Of a DNA stretch of 64,000 nucleotides, positions 12,379-20,609 are shown piece by piece. The notes under the pieces were generated by a model. It was given only the letters and a program-made list of their open reading frames with translations. It was not told the DNA's origin and made no database searches. Numbering within the stretch: position 1 is the stretch's first letter; every line of letters begins with the position of its first letter. A program made the position numbers and the translations under genes. The stretch spans positions 1-64,000 of the forward strand of contig NZ_JAUSRH010000006.1 of NCBI RefSeq assembly GCF_030811715.1. The letters are read 5' to 3'. Source of the DNA: Sinomonas atrocyanea (lineage in GTDB: Bacteria > Actinomycetota > Actinomycetes > Actinomycetales > Micrococcaceae).

Positions 12379-12414
12379 CCGTCTGCCGTGACGCGACCTG
12401 TGAAGGGGTGGCCC

Positions 12415-13287
12415 ATGCGTTATGTCGTCGGATACCAGCCGGACCAGCGGGGTGCGGACGCGGTGGCCCTCGCCGTCGCGATCGCCCGGGCGCAGGGCGC
12501 CACGCTGGACCTCATGCTCGTGCTCGGGGAGGACGCCCCCTACATCGCGGCGAACCCCGACGGCCCGCGGGTCCACCCCGAGGAGCAGCGGACCCTCACC
12601 GCCCAGCGCCAGGCGCTGGCCCTCGTGCCCGCTGACGTCGAGGCCACCTTCCATGTGCGCCACGGCCACTCCTTCGCCGCGACCCTGATCGAGGCCGCGG
12701 TGGAGTTCGAGGCCGCCCTGATCGTGGTCGGCGCCGCGAGCAACGGGCTCTTCAAGCGGTACACGGTCGGCTCGGTCGCGAATGCGCTCCTGCACGCCTC
12801 GCCCGTGCCCGTGGCGCTCGCGCCGCGCGGGTACCACCGCACGGACCCGGTGGAGCGCATCACGGCGTTCATCGGCCGCCGCGAGGGGGCCGACGCCGCG
12901 GTCGACGTCGCGCTCATTGCCGCCGGGCGGCGCAATGTGCCGCTCCGCTTCGTCTCGCTCGTCGAGCTCGACGAGCGGGGGGACTCCGGGGAGAACATCA
13001 ACGCGGCCCACCGCCACGCGAACACCGTCCTGACCGAGGCGGCGCGCCGCCTGCCCGCCGGCCACGAGGCGAGCGTGGAGGTGGCGCACGGCCGCACCCT
13101 CGAGGAGGCCGTGGACAGCCTCGACTGGCTCGAGGGCGAGCTCGTCATCATCGGCTCGAGCCGGCTCGCGCAGAAGAACCAGCTCTTCCTCGGCTCGACG
13201 GCGAACAAGGTCCTGCGCGCCCTGCCGGTGCCCATGGTCGTGGTGCCGCGCGACTACGAGCGGGCCGAATCCCACCCGCTGGGCTGA
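12415..13287 (+). CDS. Universal stress protein with two tandem Usp domains
   Basis: A 290-residue protein of two UspA domains (about 1-138 and 142-290). Each ends in an ATP-binding-type loop: GAASNGLF...TVGSVANALLH and GSSRLAQ...FLGSTANKVLR. A nucleotide-binding stress role is known for the family; the specific trigger is unknown. The frame allows a GTG nine codons earlier, but the ATG at 12415 has AAGGGG at a good distance. It is followed after 5 bases by an OsmC-family gene, so the two are probably co-transcribed as a stress unit. Confidence 0.9.
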   Translation: MRYVVGYQPDQRGADAVALAVAIARAQGATLDLMLVLGEDAPYIAANPDGPRVHPEEQRTLTAQRQALALVPADVEATFHVRHGHSFAATLIEAAVEFEAALIVVGAASNGLFKRYTVGSVANALLHASPVPVALAPRGYHRTDPVERITAFIGRREGADAAVDVALIAAGRRNVPLRFVSLVELDERGDSGENINAAHRHANTVLTEAARRLPAGHEASVEVAHGRTLEEAVDSLDWLEGELVIIGSSRLAQKNQLFLGSTANKVLRALPVPMVVVPRDYERAESHPLG

Positions 13288-13292
13288 GCGCC

Positions 13293-13727
13293 ATGGACTT
13301 CGCGGCCAGCATCAGCACCGCCGAGCCCGAGCAGGCGCCCCGCGCCGTCCCGACCGAGGGGCTCGTGATCGAGCATCACCGCACCCGGGCGGCCGAGGTC
13401 TCGTTCGCCGTTCCCTCCGGCGGGCACCTCCTGCACCTGGCGATCGCGACGTGCGTGTTCAACGACCTGCACGCCGCCGCCCATGCCCGGGGGATCACCC
13501 TCGGCCGGGTCCAGGTCCGCGCCGACGGCGGATTCGACGAGGCCCTGACCCGCTCGACGGGGGTCGAGCTCGATATTGAGGCCGAGGGCACCGGCCACCT
13601 CGACGAGCTCGGCGCCCTCGTGCAGGGCGTCGTCGAGAATGCCGTGATCGTGCGGATCGTCAGGGCGTCCGCCGAGGTGCGCCTCCGCTCGCTCGAACTG
13701 CGCTCAACGCCGCCCGGACCCGTCTAG
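13293..13727 (+). CDS. OsmC-family protein
   Basis: A 144-residue OsmC-like protein, the right size for the family (about 140). The segment GGHLLHLAIATCVFNDLHAA contains the conserved helix with a single reactive cysteine typical of OsmC/Ohr proteins; the second Ohr cysteine is not evident, so I would not call it an organic-hydroperoxide reductase with confidence. It starts 5 bases after the universal stress protein stop, pointing to a shared transcript. The stop codon is followed directly by the 32-bp-period repeat and a terminator hairpin. Confidence 0.82.
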   Translation: MDFAASISTAEPEQAPRAVPTEGLVIEHHRTRAAEVSFAVPSGGHLLHLAIATCVFNDLHAAAHARGITLGRVQVRADGGFDEALTRSTGVELDIEAEGTGHLDELGALVQGVVENAVIVRIVRASAEVRLRSLELRSTPPGPV

Positions 13728-13753
13728 CCCCCCCGTCCCCGGTCCCCGGTTTC

Positions 13754-13825
13754 GGGTACGCATCTCGTCGCGGCTCTGGCGTTTCTGGTACAGATCTCGT
13801 CGCCCTTTCCGGCTTTCGGGTACGC
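13754..13825 (+). repeat. 32-bp-period repeat array, locus 1 (after the OsmC gene)
   Basis: The core (G)GGTACGCATCTCG recurs with exact 32-base spacing: GGTA at 13755, 13787 and 13819. The array starts just behind the OsmC stop and runs straight into a hairpin. Sister arrays lie at 14729-14806 and 20466-20510. Confidence 0.85.
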
Positions 13826-13873
13826 CCGACGGCGGTGCCCGGCCCGCGCGAGCCTGGCACCGCCGTCGGGCGT
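13822..13873 (+). terminator. GC hairpin terminator after the OsmC gene
   Basis: An 18-bp perfect stem (ACGCCCGACGGCGGTGCC at 13822-13839 with 13856-13873) and a 16-base loop. There is no U tract, as is common in high-GC actinobacteria. The stem core CGACGGCGG recurs in the hairpins at 14663-14708 and 20521-20573. Confidence 0.75.
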
Positions 13874-13917
13874 CGCCGGCGCCTTTACGCTCCGAGCGGG
13901 AGGGGACACCATGGACC

Positions 13918-14640
13918 ATGAGCGCAGAACCGCACGCCGCGCCCCCGCTTCCCGCAGCCGGTGACGAGCGCGCCGCGCCTCCGCAGGCCCCGGGCGCATC
14001 CCCGGCGGTCCTCGCCACCATCCTCGCGACCGAGCACTGGAGCCTGCTCGGCACACGGGGCATGCTCTGGAACGAGCTCATGAGCCGGATCAGCATCCAC
14101 CTCACGGTCTCCTCGGCGTCGCTTGTGGTGCTCGCACTCGTTGCGCAGGCGACGGGGTTCGGCGCCGGGTTCTGGGTGATGGCGATAGGGCTCGCGTCCA
14201 TGCTCCTGGTGCTCGGGTCGCTGACGCTCCTGCGCGTCTCGATCGGCAGCCAGGAGGACCACCTGCTGATCGCCGGCATGAACCGGCTCCGCGGGGCCTA
14301 CCGCGACCTCGCGCCCGGGATCGACGCTTCCTTCATCACCTCGACCTCCGACGACGCGGAAGGAACCTTCGTCACGTACACCCTGGGGGCGCGGCGTCCG
14401 GTGCTGCTGCATGCGGTCTCGAGCACGGGGTTCTTCCTCACGTGCTTCAACTCGATGGTGGCGGGGGTGCTCGGCGCTCTCATCGCGTTCGTCTCCGGCG
14501 GCTCGGCGCTCCTCGTCGCGCTCGTCGGGACGGCAGCGGGCGTCGCGTACCTCGCCGCGTCCACCCTCACCGCGGGGAGGATCTTCGGTCGTCTGGGCGC
14601 CCCGCCTGGACATGTGGCGACCGAAACCCGGAAAGACTAG
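13918..14640 (+). CDS. Hypothetical membrane protein
   Basis: A 240-residue protein I do not recognise beyond being membrane-embedded. A Pro/Ala-rich cytoplasmic-looking N-terminus (about 1-32) is followed by hydrophobic pairs at about residues 60-105 and 165-225, so about four transmembrane segments, with a soluble loop between. The start is uncertain: the best ribosome site (GGGAGGGG) is better spaced for an out-of-frame ATG at 13911, which would only give 17 codons; 13918 is the first in-frame ATG. It lies alone between two repeat/hairpin blocks, convergent with rarD. Confidence 0.65.
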   Translation: MSAEPHAAPPLPAAGDERAAPPQAPGASPAVLATILATEHWSLLGTRGMLWNELMSRISIHLTVSSASLVVLALVAQATGFGAGFWVMAIGLASMLLVLGSLTLLRVSIGSQEDHLLIAGMNRLRGAYRDLAPGIDASFITSTSDDAEGTFVTYTLGARRPVLLHAVSSTGFFLTCFNSMVAGVLGALIAFVSGGSALLVALVGTAAGVAYLAASTLTAGRIFGRLGAPPGHVATETRKD

Positions 14641-14641
14641 C

Positions 14642-14708
14642 GGGTTCCGCGTGCGCGGACGGACGACGGCGCGTGGCCGGGCCGCGCGGGCCGGGAACCC
14701 GCCGTCGT
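14642..14708. terminator. Hairpin region between the membrane protein gene and rarD
   Basis: ACGACGGC (14663-14670) pairs with GCCGTCGT (14701-14708), and GGGTTCC (14642-14648) can pair with GGAACCC (14694-14700). These alternatives could terminate transcription from both convergent genes. On the minus strand the hairpin follows the 32-bp repeat array of rarD. Confidence 0.6.
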
Positions 14709-14728
14709 GCGTCGGCGCGTGGTGCCGT

Positions 14729-14806
14729 GCGTACCCGGAACGCCGAAAGGGCGTCGAGATGCGTACCCGGAACGCCGGAAGGGCGTCGAGATGCGTACCC
14801 GGAACG
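14729..14806 (-). repeat. 32-bp-period repeat array, locus 2 (after rarD)
   Basis: GCGTACCC, the complement of GGGTACGC, occurs at 14729, 14761 and 14793, exactly 32 bases apart. The array abuts the rarD stop (14811-14809) and is oriented with rarD. It is the cleanest copy of the repeat: two full units with near-identical interiors (ATCTCGACGCCCTTCCGGCG-type). Confidence 0.88.
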
Positions 14807-14808
14807 GG

Positions 14809-15801
14809 TCAGGCGGGGCGGTGCGCCGCGTCCAGGCCGGCCCGGCGCAGGGCCGCGCGGCGGCGGCCGGAGACGAGCAGCATGTCCGCGGTCAGCACCG
14901 CGAGGGCGGCCCAGACGATCCCGAACCCGATCCACCGTTCTGGGGCCATGTGCTCGCCGAGGACCGTCACGGCCATCGTGAACTGCAGCAGGGGGGCGAG
15001 GTACTGGAGGAGCCCCACGGTCGTCATCGGCAGGCGGCGCGCGGCGGCGCCGAAGAGCAGGAGGGGGACCGCGGTGATGACCCCGCTCGCGGCGAGGAGC
15101 CAGAAGTGCCCGGCGCCGTGCCCGGTGAGCGTCAGCGTCCCGGCCGCCCCGAGCCACCCGACGACTCCGAGGGCGAACGGGGTGAGCACGATCGTCTCCA
15201 TGGTCAGGCTCGTGACGGCGTCCACCTTGGCGCCGACGCGGTTCTTGACGAGCCCGTAGAAGCCGAAGCTGAAGGCGAGGATCAGGGCGATCCACGGGAC
15301 GCGCCCGTAGGCCACCGTGAGGACCACCACCGCGACCGCGCCCGTGCCCACTGCTGCCCACTGGAGCGGACGCAGCCGCTCCTTGAGCACCAGCACGCCG
15401 AGGAGCACGGACACGAGGGGGTTGATGAAGTACCCGAGGGCGGCCTCGATCGTCTGCCCGCTCAGGACGCCGAAGGTGTAGGTCAGCCAGTTGACGGCGA
15501 TGAGCCCGGCCGCGAGGGCGAGCGCCCAGAACGTCCGGCCGCTGCGGAACACGTCGGCGAGAGCCCGCCAGGAGCGGGTCACCGCGATGAGCACGAGGCA
15601 CACGACGAGGGAGAAGAGGACGCGGTCCGCGACGATCTCGACGGGCCCGGCGGGGGCGAGCGTCATGAAGTAGAGGGGGAGGAGGCCCCACAGCCCGTAG
15701 GCACCGATGCCGTAGAGGAGGCCGGTCGTCCCGCCCGGGCGGGCGCGGTCGGCGGCGGTTCTCGTGGGGGCGGGGGCGGCTGCGGTCGGCTCAGAGGTCA
15801 C
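14809..15801 (-). CDS. rarD: RarD/EamA-family transporter
   Basis: A 330-residue drug/metabolite-superfamily permease with about ten transmembrane segments. GLLYGIGAYGLWGLLPLYF and TYTFGVLSGQTIEAALGYFI are typical RarD sequences. The substrate is unknown (RarD proteins are linked to chloramphenicol sensitivity in some bacteria). The GTG start at 15801 gives about 30 extra soluble residues before the first membrane helix; no good ribosome site is visible, so the start is approximate. It is followed by a 32-bp repeat array. Confidence 0.85.
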   Translation of the reverse strand: MTSEPTAAAPAPTRTAADRARPGGTTGLLYGIGAYGLWGLLPLYFMTLAPAGPVEIVADRVLFSLVVCLVLIAVTRSWRALADVFRSGRTFWALALAAGLIAVNWLTYTFGVLSGQTIEAALGYFINPLVSVLLGVLVLKERLRPLQWAAVGTGAVAVVVLTVAYGRVPWIALILAFSFGFYGLVKNRVGAKVDAVTSLTMETIVLTPFALGVVGWLGAAGTLTLTGHGAGHFWLLAASGVITAVPLLLFGAAARRLPMTTVGLLQYLAPLLQFTMAVTVLGEHMAPERWIGFGIVWAALAVLTADMLLVSGRRRAALRRAGLDAAHRPA

Positions 15802-15830
15802 GGCTGCAGCCAACGCTGCCGTGCGCCGGG

Positions 15831-16580
15831 TTATTCCCGCGCCTGCCCCCAGCCGCGGGACGTGCACAGCCACAGGGCGACGGCGGCGGCGAGCGCGTCG
15901 ACGGCCAGGAGGGAGACGAGCACCACGAGCTGCACGATCGCGGCGTCGACGGGGCTCGCACCGCCGAGCACCATGCCCACGAACGCCCCGGGCAGGGTCA
16001 CCGTGCCCACGGTCCGCGTCTGGTCGAGGGGCGGGACGAGGGCCTCCCGGGCCGTGTGCCGGGCGACGAGGAGCCGCGCCGCGGGCCACTCGAACCCGAG
16101 CGCCACGGCGGCCTCGACCTCTCCGCGCCGCCCCGCGAGCTCCGCCGCGACGCGGCGGCCGGCGAGGCTCGCCGTCGTCATCGCCCCGCCCACCTGCTGG
16201 CCCACGAGAGCGATGAGGGCCAGGCCCTCGAACGGCAGGACCCCGGTGGCCAGGAGCGCGGCGGAGGCCGGCAGCACCCCGGCGGCGATCGGCGCGGCGG
16301 CCCACCACCAGCGGGCCGGGTCGACGCGTCGTCCTGTCGTGGCGGTCGCGACGGCGAACATGAGCGCGGCGAACCCGAGCGCGAGCCACGGGCTCTGCCC
16401 GAGCTGGGAGACGAGGAGGGCGACGACGGCGAGCTGGCCGACGGCGCGGAGGCTCGCCGCGAGCGGGGGGATCCACCCGCCGCCGAGTGCCCAGCGGTGG
16501 ACGGCCGCGGCGGCGGCGGCGAGGACGACGACGGAGACGACGACGCCGGGCCCGAGTCCCAGAAGCGTCCCGGTCTGCAC
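15831..16580 (-). CDS. FetB/YbbM-like ABC transporter permease
   Basis: A 249-residue membrane protein of the iron-export permease FetB family (about 260 residues usual), with seven or so hydrophobic segments. The conserved stretch EVEAAVALGFEWPAAR and the loop LPGAFVGMVLGGASPVDAA fit the family. No partner ATPase (FetA) is adjacent. A -10 box TATTGT (16593-16588) lies 7 bases before the GTG, so the mRNA should be leaderless. It is divergent from the second fprA. Confidence 0.8.
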   Translation of the reverse strand: MQTGTLLGLGPGVVVSVVVLAAAAAAVHRWALGGGWIPPLAASLRAVGQLAVVALLVSQLGQSPWLALGFAALMFAVATATTGRRVDPARWWWAAAPIAAGVLPASAALLATGVLPFEGLALIALVGQQVGGAMTTASLAGRRVAAELAGRRGEVEAAVALGFEWPAARLLVARHTAREALVPPLDQTRTVGTVTLPGAFVGMVLGGASPVDAAIVQLVVLVSLLAVDALAAAVALWLCTSRGWGQARE

Positions 16581-16643
16581 GAGAACTACAATAGGGGGCT
16601 GGGCGCGCCCCACCCGCGCGCCGACCACCGGAAGGAATCCGAC

Positions 16644-18107
16644 GTGTCCGAAGCCCCCGCCCGCCCGCTGCGTGTTGCCATCATCGGCGCCGGTCCAGCC
16701 GGCGTCTACGCTGCGGACATCCTGACCAAGTCCAACGAGGTCAAGGGCGGCGACGTCGAGGTCAGCATCGACCTGTTCGACCAGTACCCGGCGCCCTACG
16801 GCCTGATCCGCTACGGCGTCGCGCCGGACCACCCGCGCATCAAGGGCATCGTCAACGCCCTGCACAAGGTCCTCGACCGCGGCGACATCCGCTTCATCGG
16901 CAACGTGACGTACGGCCGCGACCTCACGCTCGCGGACATCCGCGGCTTCTACGACGCCGTCATCTTCGCCACCGGTGCCCTCAAGGACGCCCCGATGGAC
17001 ATCCCGGGCGTGGAGCTCGAGGGCTCGTTCGGCGGCGCCGACTTCGTCTCCTGGTACGACGGGCACCCGGACGTGCCGCGGGACTGGCCGCTCACGGCGA
17101 AGGAGGTCGCGGTGATCGGCAACGGCAACGTGGCCCTCGACGTGGCGCGCATGCTCTCCAAGCACGCCGACGACCTGCTGGTCACGGAGATCCCGGACAA
17201 CGTCTACCGCGCGCTCAAGGCCAGCCCCGTCACGGACGTCCACGTGTTCGGCCGCCGCGGCCCGGCGCAGGTGAAGTTCACCCCGCTCGAGCTGCGCGAG
17301 CTCTCCCACTCCCGGGACGTGGACATCGTGCTGTACCCGGAGGACTTCGAGTTCGACGACGCCTCCGACGAGGCCATCAAGACCAACAACCAGGTCAAGA
17401 CCATGGTCAACACCCTCGCGAACTGGATCGCGGAGGACCAGGACACCGGCGCCTCCCGCCGCCTCCACCTGCACTTCCTGCAGAGCCCCGTGGAGATCTA
17501 CGACTCGCCCGAGACGCCCGGGCACGTGGCCGGCATCCGGTTCGAGCGCATGGAGCTCGACGGCACGGGCAACGTCCGCGGCACGGGCCAGTTCGAGGAC
17601 TACCCGGTCCAGGCCGTGTACCGGGCCATCGGCTACCGCGGCTCCGAGCTCGCCGAGATCGAGTACGACGCCCGCCGCGGCGTGATCCCCAACGAGGGCG
17701 GCCGCGTCCTCGACGAGGATGGGAACCCGATGCCCGGCCTCTACACGACCGGGTGGATCAAGCGCGGCCCCGTGGGCCTCATCGGCCACACGAAGGGCGA
17801 CGCCCTCGAGACGATCGGCTGCCTCCTCGAGGACCGGGACTCGCTGCCCGCGGCGGAGAACCCGGACGAGCACGCCGTCATCGCCCTGCTCGAGGAGCGC
17901 GGCGTCGAGTACACGACGTGGGAGGGCTGGAACGAGCTCGACGCCCACGAGCGGGCCCTCGGCGAGGCGTGGGCCGGGGACGCGGCCGACGCCGGTGCTG
18001 CCGCCGGCGCCGCGGGCGGCGGCGGGCAGGTGCGGCGCGAGCGCGTGAAGGTGGTGCCGCGCGAGGACATGGTCCGGATCTCGCGCAAGGCCGCCCGGGG
18101 CGCCTGA
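16644..18107 (+). CDS. fprA: FAD-dependent ferredoxin-NADP+ reductase, copy 2
   Basis: A 487-residue paralogue of the reductase at 7887-9332 and clearly closely related: blocks such as RIKGIVNALHKVLDRGDIRF and RGPVGLIGHTKGDALETIG are identical. The FAD (VAIIGAGPAGVYAAD) and NADP (VAVIGNGNVALDVARML) motifs are intact. The GTG start follows GGAAGGAA with a 6-base gap. The C-terminal ~30 residues are an Ala/Gly-rich insertion absent from copy 1. Unlike copy 1 it stands outside the sulfur operon, so it is likely a general ferredoxin reductase. Confidence 0.94.
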   Translation: MSEAPARPLRVAIIGAGPAGVYAADILTKSNEVKGGDVEVSIDLFDQYPAPYGLIRYGVAPDHPRIKGIVNALHKVLDRGDIRFIGNVTYGRDLTLADIRGFYDAVIFATGALKDAPMDIPGVELEGSFGGADFVSWYDGHPDVPRDWPLTAKEVAVIGNGNVALDVARMLSKHADDLLVTEIPDNVYRALKASPVTDVHVFGRRGPAQVKFTPLELRELSHSRDVDIVLYPEDFEFDDASDEAIKTNNQVKTMVNTLANWIAEDQDTGASRRLHLHFLQSPVEIYDSPETPGHVAGIRFERMELDGTGNVRGTGQFEDYPVQAVYRAIGYRGSELAEIEYDARRGVIPNEGGRVLDEDGNPMPGLYTTGWIKRGPVGLIGHTKGDALETIGCLLEDRDSLPAAENPDEHAVIALLEERGVEYTTWEGWNELDAHERALGEAWAGDAADAGAAAGAAGGGGQVRRERVKVVPREDMVRISRKAARGA

Positions 18108-18162
18108 GTCCGAGCATCTGGGGCCGGGCCGCGGTGTCCGGACGCCTGGGACGCGGGGGCGC

Positions 18163-18200
18163 AGAAGGTCTCACATGGTGAGACCTTCTGAAGGTCTCAC
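18163..18200. promoter_or_regulatory. Operator with three half-sites before the amino-acid permease
   Basis: AGAAGGTCTCAC (18163-18174) and GTGAGACCTTCT (18178-18189) form a perfect 12-bp inverted repeat around ATG; a third half-site GAAGGTCTCAC follows at once (18190-18200). A -10 candidate TACAGT lies at 18213-18218, so the third half-site covers the -35. This looks like a repressor site. Confidence 0.7.
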
Positions 18201-18256
18201 AGGCTGGACCCGTACAGTAGACAGGTTTGTTCGTCACTGAAGACCAGGAGTGTGGG

Positions 18257-19765
18257 ATGCAGATCCTCCGCACGAAGCCGATCGAGGCCACGATCGCGGC
18301 TTCGCAGGAGTCCGGGCGCCGGCTCAAGCGATCGCTGAGCACGTGGGACCTCATGATCATGGGAGTCGCCGTCGCCGTCGGTGCCGGCATCTTCTCGGTC
18401 GGGGCCAAGGCCGCCGCCAGCTTCGCGGGGCCGGCCGTCACGGTCTCCTTCGCGATCGCCGCCGTCGCGTGCGCGCTCGCCATCATGTGCTACGCCGAGT
18501 TCGCCACGGCGATGCCGGTGGCCGGGTCGGCCTACGTGTTCACGTACGCCACGATGGGCGAGCTGCTGGCCTGGATCATCGGCTGGAACCTGATCCTGGA
18601 GCTCTTCACGGCAGCCGCCGTGATCGCCAAGTACTGGGGCATCTACCTCAGCAAGGTCTTCTCGCTCGCGGGGCTCGATGTCCCGCCGAGCATCCAGCTC
18701 GGCCCGGTCGAGCTCGTGTGGGGCCCGTTCCTCATCGTCGCGATCTTCACCGTGCTCCTCATCCTCGGGACCAAGCTCTCGGCCCGGGTGGGCAACGTCA
18801 TCACGATGATCAAGATCGCCGTCGTGCTGTTCGTGATCGTGGTCGGGTTCTTCTACGTCAAGGCCCAGAACTACAGCCCGTTCGTCCCGCCGGCCGTCCC
18901 GGCGTCCGGTTCGGGGGGCACCGAGGTGCTCAAGCAGTCGTTCTTCTCCTTCCTCACCGGAGCCGCGCCCGCGCAGTACGGCGTGTTCGGCGTGTTCGGC
19001 GGCGCCGCCCTCGTCTTCTTCGCCTTCATCGGCTTCGACGTCGTGGCCACGAGCGCCGAGGAGGTCAAGAATCCGCAGAAGACCCTTCCGCGCGGCATCT
19101 TCGGCGGCCTGGCCGTCGTGACCCTGCTCTACATCCTCGTCTCGCTCGCGCTGACGGGCATGGTCCCGTACACGGTCCTGGCCAAGGCGGAGGCCCCCAC
19201 GCTGACCACCGCCTTCGAGGCCGTCGGCAACACCGACGCCGCCAAGGTCATCGCGTTCGGCTCCCTCGTGGGCCTCACGACCGTGATCATGGTCCTGCTC
19301 ATGGGCCTGGCCCGCGTGATCCTGGCAATGAGCCGCGACGGCCTGCTCCCGCGGGCGCTGTCCGTCACGAGCGAGAAGCGCGCCACGCCGGCGCGCCTGC
19401 AGATCATCTGCGGAAGCGCCGTGGCGCTCGTCGCGGGCCTGACCAAGGTGGACGTGCTCGAGGAGATGATCAACATCGGCACGCTCTCGGCGTTCGTCGT
19501 GGTCAGCCTCGGCGTCGTGGTGCTCCGCCGCAAGCGTCCCGACCTCAAGGCCGCGTTCCGCGTGCCCTTTGGGAAGGTGCTCCCCATCGTCTCGGCCCTG
19601 CTGTGCCTTTACCTCATGACCAACCTCGCGGTCGAGACGTGGATCTACTTCGCCGGCTGGCTCGTGGTGGGCCTGGTCATCTACTTCGCCTACGGACAGC
19701 GCCATTCGCGGCTCAACGAGCGCTTCGCGGTGGAACGCAGCTCGGTGTCGGATCCGGCGCAGTAG
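18257..19765 (+). CDS. APC-superfamily amino-acid permease
   Basis: A 502-residue, roughly 12-helix transporter of the cationic amino-acid transporter/YfnA type. The first helix carries VAVAVGAGIFSVGAKAAA, and FFAFIGFDVVATSAEEVKNP in the middle is diagnostic. The start is the ATG at 18257 behind AGGAG; an in-frame ATG 30 bases upstream lies in the promoter region. A three-half-site operator overlaps its promoter. A TetR-family gene follows in the same direction and may be its regulator (inference). The substrate cannot be read from the sequence. Confidence 0.9.
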   Translation: MQILRTKPIEATIAASQESGRRLKRSLSTWDLMIMGVAVAVGAGIFSVGAKAAASFAGPAVTVSFAIAAVACALAIMCYAEFATAMPVAGSAYVFTYATMGELLAWIIGWNLILELFTAAAVIAKYWGIYLSKVFSLAGLDVPPSIQLGPVELVWGPFLIVAIFTVLLILGTKLSARVGNVITMIKIAVVLFVIVVGFFYVKAQNYSPFVPPAVPASGSGGTEVLKQSFFSFLTGAAPAQYGVFGVFGGAALVFFAFIGFDVVATSAEEVKNPQKTLPRGIFGGLAVVTLLYILVSLALTGMVPYTVLAKAEAPTLTTAFEAVGNTDAAKVIAFGSLVGLTTVIMVLLMGLARVILAMSRDGLLPRALSVTSEKRATPARLQIICGSAVALVAGLTKVDVLEEMINIGTLSAFVVVSLGVVVLRRKRPDLKAAFRVPFGKVLPIVSALLCLYLMTNLAVETWIYFAGWLVVGLVIYFAYGQRHSRLNERFAVERSSVSDPAQ

Positions 19766-19856
19766 TCGGGGCCTGCTCTCTGGGAGTTTGCCCGGACCGC
19801 CACGTGCATTGCAGATACTGTCAACATCCGTGATGGTCCGCGTCTAGGATGGGGCC

Positions 19857-20456
19857 ATGGCGAGACCTCCACGGCCAGAGCGGAAGTACGAGCTGCTCGA
19901 CCAGATCCTCGACCACCTGCTCGACTCGACGCTGGCCGACCTGACGTTCCGCAGCCTCGCAGACGCGCTGGGTATCAGCAGCTATGTGCTCGTGTACCAC
20001 TTCGGCAATCGGGAGCAGCTGGTCACCGAGATCATCCGCGGCATCATGCGGCGGCTCGAGCCGCTGACCACGCTCAGGCCCGCGTCCGACTCCCCGGAGG
20101 ACGTGGTCGCCCTGGCCCGCAGGGCGTTCGAGCTGGGCCTCGACCACCGCGGCCGGCACCTGCAGCGGCTCGAGTTCGAGGCGTCGGTGCAGGACGTGGT
20201 CGCCGACGATCCGCGCCGGCCGTCTGCCGAGTCGTTGGAGCACTGGTGCGGGCTGCTGGCCAAGTGGCTGCGCGGCCGGGGCCTCCCTCCGCGCGCCGCC
20301 CGCTCGATGGCCCGCACCTACGTGGGCGCCGTCATGGGGCTGCTGTACGAGTTCGTGCTCTCGGGCGACCGGCACGCCGCGCTCGACTCGTTCGACGTGC
20401 TGGCCGACGGGTTCGTCGCCCACCTCGACCGCGCGGCGCACAGGATCGCCTCCTAG
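19857..20456 (+). CDS. TetR-family transcriptional regulator
   Basis: A 199-residue TetR-type repressor. The N-terminal helix-turn-helix is LTFRSLADALGISSYVLVYHFGNREQLV (written here as one continuous motif region, residues about 28-55), with YHFGNRE as the family hallmark. The rest is an all-helical ligand domain. A -10 box TAGGAT (19845-19850) sits 6 bases before the ATG, suggesting a leaderless message. Possible targets are the adjacent permease or catalase genes; no shared palindrome proves either. The stop is followed by a 32-bp-period repeat and a strong hairpin. Confidence 0.88.
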   Translation: MARPPRPERKYELLDQILDHLLDSTLADLTFRSLADALGISSYVLVYHFGNREQLVTEIIRGIMRRLEPLTTLRPASDSPEDVVALARRAFELGLDHRGRHLQRLEFEASVQDVVADDPRRPSAESLEHWCGLLAKWLRGRGLPPRAARSMARTYVGAVMGLLYEFVLSGDRHAALDSFDVLADGFVAHLDRAAHRIAS

Positions 20457-20465
20457 CCCCCCCGG

Positions 20466-20510
20466 TTCCGGGTACGCATCCCGTCGCGGTTCCGGCCTTC
20501 CGGGTACGCG
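20466..20510 (+). repeat. 32-bp-period repeat array, locus 3 (after the TetR gene)
   Basis: GGGTACGC occurs at 20470 and 20502, 32 bases apart, beginning 10 bases after the TetR stop. It matches the arrays after the OsmC gene and rarD in core sequence, period, orientation to the upstream gene and position before a hairpin. Confidence 0.8.
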
Positions 20511-20520
20511 GCCGGCGGGA

Positions 20521-20573
20521 AACGCCCGACGGCGGGGTCCCCACTCAAGGTGGGCACCCCGCCGTCGGGCGTT
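20521..20573. terminator. Strong bidirectional hairpin between the TetR gene and katA
   Basis: An 18-bp perfect stem (AACGCCCGACGGCGGGGT at 20521-20538 with 20556-20573) whose loop also contains CCCAC/GTGGG. It can end transcripts from both convergent genes. Confidence 0.85.
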
Positions 20574-20609
20574 CAGGAGGCTACTGCCGGACTGCTGCTT
20601 GCCGAGCCG

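Noticed and set aside
13911-13964. A 17-codon ORF starting at an ATG with a better-placed ribosome site than the membrane-protein gene
   Set aside because: It encodes a short Arg-rich peptide with no sign of selection; more likely the ribosome site serves the ATG at 13918 with long spacing.
13754-14806. CRISPR-like array from the 32-bp periodic repeats
   Set aside because: There are only 2-3 units, the whole unit repeats without unique spacers, and no cas genes are in the window.
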